From CAZZNQ01 sp964655775 (GTDB lineage: Bacteria; Planctomycetota; Brocadiia; SM23-32), in NCBI GenBank assembly GCA_964655775.1, contig CAZZNQ010000074.1, forward strand, positions 1 through 20,792: DNA of 20,792 nucleotides, in the 5' to 3' direction. The position numbers and the translations under genes are program-made. Under the pieces are notes generated by a model that worked only from the letters and a program-made list of their open reading frames with translations, was not told the origin of the DNA and searched no databases. Positions 14,659 through 20,792 of this stretch are shown piece by piece (positions within the stretch are counted from its first letter, which is position 1; each line of letters begins with the position of its first letter).

Positions 14659-16200
14659 ATGTCAGTCACAAACCTGAACGGTGAATACGATCTTGTCCTG
14701 TACGGCCTGGGCGTGATGGGGGAGAACTTCATCCGCAACTTTGCTCGCAACGGATACCGCGTCATCGGCGTGAACCGAACCGTATCCGTCACCGAACGCT
14801 TCGCCAAAGAGGTCGCGGAGGAAGATATCGCCGACCGCGTGGGGACGGCCGAGACGCTCGTGCAGGCATGCAAGGCGCTGAAGAGCCCCGGCGGAGCGGT
14901 GCTGGCGATGATCAAGGCAAACGATCCGGTCAACGAACCGTGGGGCCCTATCGACGACCTGTTCTTCACCGGCTCGGCGGCGAAGTACAGCGATGAGGAC
15001 CGACGCGACGTGCCGGCGCTAGTGGACATCATACCCGAGGGCACGGTGATCATCGACGCCGCCAACTCCCATCCGCGCAGCACGCAGCGGCGTTGCGCCG
15101 AGTTTGCGGAACGCGGCATACTGTTCATCGGAACGGGTGTGAGCGGCGGCGCCGAGGGCGCGCTCAAAGGCCCGAGCATCATGCCGGGCGGCAACCGTGA
15201 GGCATACGAGATCGTCGGTGAGATGCTCGAAAGCGCGGCCGCGCAGGTCGACGGTCCCTGCTGCACCTACGTTGGCGACAATGAGGCCGGGCACTTCGTC
15301 AAGAACGTGCACAACGGCATCGAGTACGGCATCATGCAGGCCATCTCGGAGGTCTATTATGCCCTGGAGCAGTTGCTGGGACTGAGCCCCTCGGAGATCC
15401 ATCCCATCTTCCAGGAGATGACCGACGGCCGTCACGGGGGCTATCTGATGGAGATCTCCACGGAGATACTGGGGATGACCGACGCCGAGACCGGCCGGCC
15501 CATGCTGGACGTGATCCTTGACCGTGCCGGCCAGAAAGGCACGGGCAAGTGGACTTCGCAGATCGCGTTCGACCTCGGGGTGCCGGTTGACACCATCGCC
15601 GCCGCGCTGCAGGCCCGGATCATGAGTTCCTTCAAGCATCTGCGGGTCGCCGCTTCGGAGAAGCTCCAGGGCGTGACTGCGCAGTTCGACAGGGCGCAGC
15701 GCGACAAGCTGGTTGCGGCCGCCGCGGACGCGCTCTACGGCGCCATGATCGCCGCCTACTCCCAGGGCTTCTGGCTCATCAGCGAGGCGTCAGGCGCCTC
15801 TCCCGAGGAGCACAACGGCGGCTACGATTTCACCGTAGACATGCCCTCCATGGCCAGTATCTGGAAGGGCGGCTGCATCATCCGCTCCAACCTTCTCACC
15901 CCCATCCAGGAAGCCTTCGAGGCGGAACCGGATCTGACCAACATCATGGTGGCGCCGTATTTCCAGGACGTGCTGAACGGCGAGGTGTTCCAGTCCAACT
16001 GGCGCTGGTGGGTGCAGACCATGGCGCAGACCGGCATGCCGATGGACGCGATCAGCGCGTCGCTGGCTTACTTTGACACCTACCGGACCGCGCGTGTTCC
16101 GGCCAATATGATCCAGGCCCAGCGCGACCGGTTCGGCGAGCACGGTTTCGAGCGCGTGGACAAGGACGGCAAGGGCTACCACCTGAATCCGGCCGACTGA
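14659..16200 (+). CDS. gnd: 6-phosphogluconate dehydrogenase, decarboxylating
   Basis: Oxidises and decarboxylates 6-phosphogluconate to ribulose 5-phosphate, making NADPH in the oxidative pentose phosphate pathway. Visible are the Rossmann start 'YGLGVMGENFIRN', N39-R40-T41 (NRT, the NADP 2'-phosphate site), 'SGGAEGALKGPSIMPGG', the catalytic block K215-N-V-H218-N-G-I-E222-Y, 'GQKGTGKWTS' and the C-terminal substrate loop 'YFDTYRTARVPANMIQAQRD'. At 513 residues it is longer than the usual ~470. Part of the excess is an insertion around residues 93-118 (EPWGPIDDLFF...DEDRRDVP) between two strands of the NADP domain, and the usual 'DGGNS' reads 'DAANS'. ATG 14659 is used: GGAG lies six bases upstream, and the longer frame would begin inside the -10 box. 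It is the first gene of the operon. Confidence 0.93.
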   Translation: MSVTNLNGEYDLVLYGLGVMGENFIRNFARNGYRVIGVNRTVSVTERFAKEVAEEDIADRVGTAETLVQACKALKSPGGAVLAMIKANDPVNEPWGPIDDLFFTGSAAKYSDEDRRDVPALVDIIPEGTVIIDAANSHPRSTQRRCAEFAERGILFIGTGVSGGAEGALKGPSIMPGGNREAYEIVGEMLESAAAQVDGPCCTYVGDNEAGHFVKNVHNGIEYGIMQAISEVYYALEQLLGLSPSEIHPIFQEMTDGRHGGYLMEISTEILGMTDAETGRPMLDVILDRAGQKGTGKWTSQIAFDLGVPVDTIAAALQARIMSSFKHLRVAASEKLQGVTAQFDRAQRDKLVAAAADALYGAMIAAYSQGFWLISEASGASPEEHNGGYDFTVDMPSMASIWKGGCIIRSNLLTPIQEAFEAEPDLTNIMVAPYFQDVLNGEVFQSNWRWWVQTMAQTGMPMDAISASLAYFDTYRTARVPANMIQAQRDRFGEHGFERVDKDGKGYHLNPAD

Positions 16201-16234
16201 GGCCCTTGGGCTTGACACGCTGAGCATACACTAC

Positions 16235-16241
16235 GGAGGAG
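16235..16241 (+). promoter_or_regulatory. strong Shine-Dalgarno before the HAD gene
   Basis: GGAGGAG lies three bases (five from its GGAGG core) before ATG 16245 and fixes that start. It is the strongest ribosome site in the gnd operon. Confidence 0.7.
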
Positions 16242-16244
16242 ACT

Positions 16245-17300
16245 ATGGCATTCCAGGGAGTGCTGACCGCCGATCAGGTTGCAAAGGACCCCAGGCAGCA
16301 GATCAGGAACTGGAAACGTGAGCACGATTACGCCGTCTGTATCGACACTGACGGCTGCGTTCTGGACAATATGTGGGCGAAGCAGCTCATCGTCTTCCAC
16401 CCGCATTTCATGGACATGAACGGTCTGCGCGAGGTCGAGATGTTCTTCCGCATCCACTGCGAGCATCACAACCTGTGGGGCACCACGCGCGGCTGCGATC
16501 GCTACGTGGCGGTCCAGCTCACCCTCCAGTCCCTGCTTGAGGACCCGGATGCAGCCGACGTACTCCCACGCGAGCACGTGGAGGACCTTCTTGAGTCCAT
16601 CACCGGCTACGTGGGCTGGATCGACGCCAGCGAAGGCACCAAGGGCTTCGGCATTCCCACACTGACCGAGTACCACGACGAGCACGGGCTGGACTACAGT
16701 ATCACGCGGTTGTTGGCCTGGAGCGAAGCCGTCGACCGGACGTTTCAGTTCGTAACGCTCGGCATGCCCGAGTTCGCCGGCGTTCGGGAAGTCCTGGAAT
16801 ACCTGTCGGCGCGGGCCGACCTGATGGTCGTGTCCGGCACGCCGTACAGCGACTTGGGCGAGTGGTGGACCCGCACCGGACTGGTGGAGTACATCCAGGC
16901 GATAGCCGGCAAGGAGATGGGCAAGAAGACCGAACACATCGGCATGCTCAAGGAAGCCGGCGGTTACGAAGACGACAACATCATCATGATCGGCGACGGG
17001 GGCGGCGACCTGAAGGCCGCACGGGCCAACCACGCGCTCTTCTATCCCACGCCGGCCGGCAAGGAACTGGAAGCGTGGGAGAACGCGCGCGAGGCATTCG
17101 ATGCATTCTTCGCGGGCGATTACCGGGGCGAACGGGAGAACGAGAAGGTCGCCGAGTTCGAAGGCATCCTCAAGGAGAGGGGGCCGTGGGAGGAAGACGG
17201 CTACGACGCGCGCGAGGAGTACAGGAAGCTCCAGGACAAGCGCATCGAGACGTATGCCCAGCTGCATCCCGAAGGCAAGCTTTTCACCCTCGATGATTGA
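16245..17300 (+). CDS. HAD-superfamily hydrolase, probable phosphatase
   Basis: A 351-residue haloacid dehalogenase-type hydrolase. Motif I is 'CIDTDGCVLD' (nucleophile Asp34, acid/base Asp36), motif II is 'VVSGTPYSD' (Ser197), motif III is Lys227/Lys228 in 'GKKTEH', and motif IV is 'MIGDGGGDLKAA' (Asp251, Asp255). A long helical stretch between motifs I and II (about 45-180) is a large C1-type cap. A charged C-terminal tail follows the core and is not part of the usual fold. The DxD pattern indicates a phosphatase rather than a dehalogenase. The substrate is not readable. Lying 44 bp after gnd and 30 bp before phosphofructokinase, it may act on a sugar phosphate or on a damaged metabolite from these pathways (inference). 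Confidence 0.85.
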   Translation: MAFQGVLTADQVAKDPRQQIRNWKREHDYAVCIDTDGCVLDNMWAKQLIVFHPHFMDMNGLREVEMFFRIHCEHHNLWGTTRGCDRYVAVQLTLQSLLEDPDAADVLPREHVEDLLESITGYVGWIDASEGTKGFGIPTLTEYHDEHGLDYSITRLLAWSEAVDRTFQFVTLGMPEFAGVREVLEYLSARADLMVVSGTPYSDLGEWWTRTGLVEYIQAIAGKEMGKKTEHIGMLKEAGGYEDDNIIMIGDGGGDLKAARANHALFYPTPAGKELEAWENAREAFDAFFAGDYRGERENEKVAEFEGILKERGPWEEDGYDAREEYRKLQDKRIETYAQLHPEGKLFTLDD

Positions 17301-17330
17301 AGCAGACCGAACTTCATGGAGTGAGATGCC

Positions 17331-18662
17331 ATGGCGATGAACGCCGTTGTTGCCCAGTCGGGCGGACCCACCAGCGTTATCAATAACTCGGTCCGGGGTG
17401 TGGTTGAGACGCTGAAGGCCTCCGGCCGGGTGGATCGTGTGTACGGGGCGAAGATGGGGATCCTGGGCGTGCTGCAGAACCAGCTCATCGACCTGACGGC
17501 GCAGGATCCGAAGCAGATATCACGGCTTGCTCAGACGCCATCTGCTGGCGCCATCGGGAGCTGCCGATACAAGCTGGCCGGGCCGTCCGGCATCTACACG
17601 AAGGACTACGACCGCATCATCCAGGTCTTCAAGGCGCACAACATCGGGGCGTTCTTCTACATCGGCGGCAACGATTCGATGGATACCGCGAACCGTGTCG
17701 CCGACCTGGCACGCGAGGCGGGCCTGGACCTGCAGGGCATCGGCGTGGCCAAGACGGTGGACAACGACGTGGGAGGCGGTTTGCAGGGAGACGGCACCTT
17801 CGCTCTCTGCGACCATAACCCGGGCTACGCAAGCGTGGCCCGCCATTGGGCCGTGGGCGTGCGCGAGGCCAACGAAGAGAACAAGGCCAGCTACACGAGT
17901 GACCCCGTTCTGGTCATGCAGGCAATGGGCCGCAAGATCGGCTTCATCACCGCGTCGGCCCGGCTGGCGGATCCCGACCGGGAGATGCCGCTTCTCGTCA
18001 TCATGCCCGAGGCCCTGAGCAAGGACGACGCCGAAGCCAACCGCGAATTCATCACCGAGAAGGTGAACGAAGTTCTGGGCCAGGAAGGGCGCTGCATGGT
18101 CGTTTTGACCGAGGGCGCCAACCTGGGGGACGTGGGCGTGCTCCGGGACAGCTTCGGTCACGCGCAGTTCAGCGCTTCTCAGACGACGGCCGCCCACCTC
18201 CTGATGAACCACCTGAACGGAACCGATCTGATGGACGATCAGGGGAGGGCGCATAGCCGGCTGGTGGTACCCGGAATCGCTCGCGTGAACGTGCCCGGCA
18301 CCTTCCAGCGTCACGACAGCACCTGCATCTCCGAGGTCGACTCGGAGGAGGCATACCAGGTGGGCGCGCATGCCGCCCATCTGGCCCTCGAGGGCCGCAG
18401 CGGAGTCATGTCCACCATCCTGCGCCGGCCCGGTGACGACTACGCCGCCGGCTACGGCGACGTGCCGCTGGAGACCGTCGCGAATGCGGAGCGCACCTTC
18501 CCGGCCGACTGGATCGCCGAGAGCAAGGTCGACGTTACGGACGGCTTCGTCCGCTGGGCGACTCCGCTCCTCGGCGGACCGTTGCCGGAGTTCACGCGCT
18601 TCGAGCCGAAGATGGCTGATGACATGGGCCTGCCGGCCTACAAGCCGCAGGGGCTTCCCTGA
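17331..18662 (+). CDS. pfp: pyrophosphate-dependent 6-phosphofructokinase
   Basis: Phosphorylates fructose 6-phosphate to fructose 1,6-bisphosphate, reversibly, with pyrophosphate as donor. Motifs: N-terminal 'SGGPTSVIN', GGNDS (112-116), K141-T-V-D144-N-D146 (Asp144 is the catalytic base), and the sugar-phosphate motif MGR (199-201) with PE (226-227). Two positions set the donor. Asp115 sits where ATP enzymes have Gly104 (E. coli numbering), and Lys141 sits where they have Gly124; both mark PPi-dependent enzymes. 'YIGGNDSMDTA' resembles the PPi enzymes of Thermotoga and spirochaetes. The length of 443 residues fits. ATG 17331 has GGAG nine bases upstream; ATG 17337 is a possible alternative. 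It is the third gene of the gnd operon. An ATP-dependent enzyme is unlikely given both residues. Confidence 0.92.
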   Translation: MAMNAVVAQSGGPTSVINNSVRGVVETLKASGRVDRVYGAKMGILGVLQNQLIDLTAQDPKQISRLAQTPSAGAIGSCRYKLAGPSGIYTKDYDRIIQVFKAHNIGAFFYIGGNDSMDTANRVADLAREAGLDLQGIGVAKTVDNDVGGGLQGDGTFALCDHNPGYASVARHWAVGVREANEENKASYTSDPVLVMQAMGRKIGFITASARLADPDREMPLLVIMPEALSKDDAEANREFITEKVNEVLGQEGRCMVVLTEGANLGDVGVLRDSFGHAQFSASQTTAAHLLMNHLNGTDLMDDQGRAHSRLVVPGIARVNVPGTFQRHDSTCISEVDSEEAYQVGAHAAHLALEGRSGVMSTILRRPGDDYAAGYGDVPLETVANAERTFPADWIAESKVDVTDGFVRWATPLLGGPLPEFTRFEPKMADDMGLPAYKPQGLP

Positions 18663-18685
18663 GACGGCCCACAATCGGGCGAAAG

Positions 18686-19771
18686 ATGACTACGAGTCGG
18701 GCAGCCGAGATCGTTACCCCGCATGGCGCGATCCGGCTGCCCGCTTTCCTTCCGGACGCCACCCGGGGTGTCGTTCGTGGGCTGAGTGCCAGGCAGGTTC
18801 GCCAGTGTGGCGTGCAGGGCCTGGTGGTCAGCACGTTCCACCTGATGTCCAAGCCTGGCAGTACCGTCGTGCAGGCTCAGGGCGGTATCCACCGGTTCAT
18901 GGACTGGAGCGGCCCGGTTCTTAGCGATTCGGGCGGCTTCCAGATATTCTCGCTGCTGACTCAGTCCCCGGGGCTGGGTGGCGTCACCCGGAAGGGCGTC
19001 CACTACCGCCTGAGCCGTAAGAGCGGGAAGCGCCTCCTCACGCCCGAGAAGTGCATCCGGAAGCAACTGCAGATGGGGGCAGATGTGCTGGTCTGTCTGG
19101 ACCACTGCACGCATCCCGAAGATCCGGCCGAGGTGCATCGGGAAGCCGTGGAGAACACGGTGCGATGGGCGGAGAATAGCCGGCGCGCGTTCGATGAGTC
19201 GGTGGGGAAGCTGGATGAGCGTCCGCTGCTGTTTGCGGTCGTCCAGGGAGGAGAAGACGCCGCACTAAGAGGCGAATGCCTGGAGAGGCTCCAGGAGATC
19301 GGGTTCGACGGATACGGTTACGGTGGGTGGCCCATCGATCAGGACGGGCGCTTGCTGGACATGGTGTCCGAACTGGCGCGAACGATGCCGTCGGACGCGT
19401 TGCGATGGGCTCTGGGCGTGGGGAAGGCGGAGCACGTTGTGGACGCCGTTTGCGCGGGATACGATCTGCTTGACTGCACCATACCGACCCGCGACGCCCG
19501 GCACGGGCGGCTGTTCGTTCTGACAGGCGAGCCACGGACCGCGCGCAGCGGCGAGACGGACTGGTACGGCTGTCACTATCCGCTGGATGAGGAGCACGTG
19601 CGCGCGGACGGGCCGGTCGATCCGGGGTGCGACTGCGTCTGTTGTTCACACTATTCGTGCGGCTACCTGCGGCATCTTTTCCGGGTGCGCGACACGCTCG
19701 GATACGCGTTGGCCACGGCGCACAACCTGCGCTTCTACACACGCCTGATGGAGGCGCTGCGGAACGCTTGA
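18686..19771 (+). CDS. tgt: tRNA-guanine transglycosylase-family protein (divergent)
   Basis: Family members exchange guanine-34 of certain tRNAs for the queuosine precursor preQ1. The catalytic Asp81 in LSDSGGFQ, the nucleophile Asp263 in 'LLDCTIPTRDARHGR', substrate residues 'CLDHC' and 'VVQGG', and the zinc ligands C315-x-C317-xx-C320 plus His346 ('TAHNLRFY') are all present, so it should be active. It is divergent at places that are nearly invariant in bacterial Tgt. The N-terminal 'PAFMPVGT' reads 'PAFLPDAT', 'GNTYHL' reads 'VSTFHL', and the substrate loop 'IGGLSVGE' reads 'YGGWPIDQ'. The 361-residue length is slightly short. It may be the cell's own Tgt or a paralogue with another base or RNA target. 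It starts 23 bp after the phosphofructokinase gene, with only a weak ribosome site (GAAAG). Confidence 0.85.
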   Translation: MTTSRAAEIVTPHGAIRLPAFLPDATRGVVRGLSARQVRQCGVQGLVVSTFHLMSKPGSTVVQAQGGIHRFMDWSGPVLSDSGGFQIFSLLTQSPGLGGVTRKGVHYRLSRKSGKRLLTPEKCIRKQLQMGADVLVCLDHCTHPEDPAEVHREAVENTVRWAENSRRAFDESVGKLDERPLLFAVVQGGEDAALRGECLERLQEIGFDGYGYGGWPIDQDGRLLDMVSELARTMPSDALRWALGVGKAEHVVDAVCAGYDLLDCTIPTRDARHGRLFVLTGEPRTARSGETDWYGCHYPLDEEHVRADGPVDPGCDCVCCSHYSCGYLRHLFRVRDTLGYALATAHNLRFYTRLMEALRNA

Positions 19772-19780
19772 CGGTCTTGC

Positions 19781-19786
19781 GGAGGG
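19781..19786 (+). promoter_or_regulatory. Shine-Dalgarno that favours ATG 19791
   Basis: GGAGGG lies four bases before ATG 19791 but only one base before GTG 19788, so ATG 19791 is the better start for the methyltransferase. Confidence 0.6.
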
Positions 19787-19790
19787 CGTG

Positions 19791-20594
19791 ATGGATTCGG
19801 AGCTCGACAGAGTGGTGGCGGAAGTGGTGAGGGGGCGGAAGTACCGCCGGGTGTGTGCCGAGACCGCTCGCCGGGTTTCAGAGCGCATGGTCGGCACGAG
19901 TTCCTCCGGCAAGGATGCGGTCAAACGGACCCGGCGGAAATTGCATCAGGTGTGCGGCGCCTACATGGAGCCCTGGAACCAGCGGACGGTCGACGAACTG
20001 CTGGACGCGCTTCGCCCGGGCGCCGATGTGGAGGCCGTGAAATCCATCTGCCGGGGGGTGATGGCTCATCACGCCTCCACCCGCGAGCGCCTGCCGTTCC
20101 TGGATGACTTCTATGACCCGATATGGGCGGCGACGGGCGTTCCCTCACGGGTGCTGGACCTGGGTTGCGGGCTGCACCCCTTCGCGCTGCCGTGGATGGG
20201 ACTGCCTGCGAACATCGAATATGAAGCGTGGGATATGGACGGGCGAATGACGGACGCGGTGGGTGCGTTCTTTGAGAGGCTGGACGGCCAGAAATCAGCC
20301 CACTGCCGCGACCTATCCCAGGCGGGGCAGGCCGCGCGCGCGGACGTGGCGTTGCTGCTCAAGATGATTCCGTGCCTGGAGCAGCAGGAGAAGGGATGGG
20401 GCGTGCGCCTGTTGCGTGCGTTGCCGGCCCGGTGCGCCGTTGTCTCGTTTCCCAGTGCCTCGCTCTCCGGCAAGAACAAGGGAATGCCCGCCCACTATGC
20501 CGGGCTAATGTCATCGGTGTCCGAACGGGCCGAGATGCGCTGCGAGGTCGTTATGACCAACCCGGAGCTGGTCGCCGTCTTCCATCGACGGTAG
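19791..20594 (+). CDS. 16S rRNA (guanine-1405-N7) methyltransferase-family protein (ArmA/RmtB/FmrO-like)
   Basis: Enzymes of this family put N7-methyl on G1405 in the decoding site of the 30S subunit and block 4,6-linked 2-deoxystreptamine aminoglycosides. The 267-residue protein matches from end to end as I recall RmtB and ArmA: the N-terminal helical domain 'KYRRVCAETARRV' and 'KLHQVCGAYMEP' (RmtB 'KYRALCPDTVRRI', 'RLHGICGAYVTP'), HASTRERL (94-101), SAM motif 'VLDLGCGLHPFAL' (121-133), 'DMD' (148-150), 'LLLKMIPCLEQQ' (188-199; ArmA 'LLKMLPVLKQQ') and 'VVSFPSASLSGKNKGM' (217-232; ArmA 'VISFPIKSLSGKEKGM'). The length fits the family (~250-270). It starts 19 bp after the tgt-like gene at the end of the gnd operon. 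There are no mobile-element remnants, and base composition looks like its neighbours. Activity on G1405 is inferred, not shown. Confidence 0.9.
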   Translation: MDSELDRVVAEVVRGRKYRRVCAETARRVSERMVGTSSSGKDAVKRTRRKLHQVCGAYMEPWNQRTVDELLDALRPGADVEAVKSICRGVMAHHASTRERLPFLDDFYDPIWAATGVPSRVLDLGCGLHPFALPWMGLPANIEYEAWDMDGRMTDAVGAFFERLDGQKSAHCRDLSQAGQAARADVALLLKMIPCLEQQEKGWGVRLLRALPARCAVVSFPSASLSGKNKGMPAHYAGLMSSVSERAEMRCEVVMTNPELVAVFHRR

Positions 20595-20607
20595 TCGTTG
20601 CGGACAG

Positions 20608-20792
20608 TTACGAGGCCGGCGCGGCGGCTTCCTGCTCATTCCGGGACTGATAGTCCCGAATGGCTGCGTGCAGGCCCTGGGCTGCCAGGTTCGAGCAGTG
20701 CATCTTCTGGGGCGGCAGGCCGCCGAGTTCATCCGCCACCTGCTGGCGCGTAAGCTCGAGACCCTCCTCGATGGTTCTGCCGATCGCCATCT
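20608..20792 (-). CDS. IscU/NifU-like Fe-S cluster scaffold protein, 3' part only
   Basis: Partial: the gene enters from beyond the window end, and its C-terminal ~61 residues are visible, ending at TAA (20610-20608 on the minus strand). The segment 'TIEEGLELTRQQVADELGGLPPQKMHCSNLAAQGLHAAI' matches the end of IscU/SufU/NifU-N scaffolds ('...DIAEELELPPVKIHCSILAEDAIKAAI' in IscU). It includes the third cluster-ligand Cys in 'KMHCS'. These proteins assemble [2Fe-2S] clusters on three Cys residues for transfer to apo-proteins. 'GLPPxKMHCSxLA' favours the IscU/NifU type over SufU, which has an insertion. The short Ala/Glu tail ('NEQEAAAPAS') is unconserved, so NifU C-terminal domains are absent. 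It is convergent with the methyltransferase gene with only 13 bp between stops. Confidence 0.9.
   Translation of the reverse strand, partial: MAIGRTIEEGLELTRQQVADELGGLPPQKMHCSNLAAQGLHAAIRDYQSRNEQEAAAPAS

Noticed and set aside
16211..16230. TTGACA between gnd and the HAD gene as a promoter
   Set aside because: There is no -10-like hexamer at 16-18 bp; the nearest candidate (TACACT) is only 9 bp away.
18686..19771. Tgt-like protein as DpdA, the DNA 7-deazaguanine transglycosylase of phage-defence islands
   Set aside because: Length, zinc site and catalytic stretches are of the ordinary Tgt type, and no other dpd-type genes or DNA-restriction genes are nearby.
19791..20594. recent horizontal transfer of the methyltransferase by a mobile element
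   Set aside because: No transposase, inverted repeat, integrase or att-like repeat flanks it, and codon usage looks like its neighbours by eye. Older transfer cannot be excluded without a tree.

Overview
The window is GC-rich (roughly 60-65% by eye, not computed), densely coding, and has no gap between genes longer than about 220 bases. I see no tRNA, rRNA, CRISPR array, insertion sequence or phage gene. A Gram-negative-type GmhB phosphatase, a pyrophosphate-type phosphofructokinase, a large VWA membrane protein and an HflK-like/P-type ATPase/ABC operon together suggest an uncultured bacterium of the PVC (Planctomycetota-like) or a neighbouring phylum. That placement is inference; no marker gene here decides it.

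Region 1 (1-7448, plus strand) is a tightly packed membrane operon. It holds an HflK-like SPFH protein interrupted by an in-frame TAA, a P1B-type heavy-metal ATPase, an ABC ATPase with an acidic repeat-bearing tail, its ABC-2-type permease (20 bp overlap) and a 589-residue membrane-anchored helical protein of unknown function.

Region 2 (7487-10840) has a minus-strand pair, a VWA membrane protein and a GmhB-like phosphatase that overlap by 4 bases (GTGA). Facing them across a divergent promoter region is a small multi-pass membrane protein on the plus strand.

Region 3 (10891-14530) has a minus-strand MFS transporter coupled by ATGA to a medium-chain dehydrogenase that lacks zinc ligands. A divergent uroporphyrinogen-decarboxylase-family protein retains an HxC...C metal site.

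Region 4 (14547-20594, plus strand) starts at a strong sigma70-like promoter (TTGACA-17-GACAAT). It appears to be one transcription unit: 6-phosphogluconate dehydrogenase, a HAD phosphatase-like protein, PPi-dependent phosphofructokinase, a divergent tRNA-guanine transglycosylase, and a clear homologue of the 16S rRNA m7G1405 methyltransferases (ArmA/RmtB/FmrO family) that give high-level aminoglycoside resistance. The last of these is the most notable finding: a resistance-type rRNA methyltransferase sitting among core metabolic genes with no sign of mobility. The window ends in the 3' part of a convergent IscU/NifU-like Fe-S scaffold gene.

Start codons were revised where promoter position, ribosome binding sites or family alignment argue against the longest open frame: 7487-8038, 10418-10840, 11940-13280, 14659-16200 and 19791-20594.
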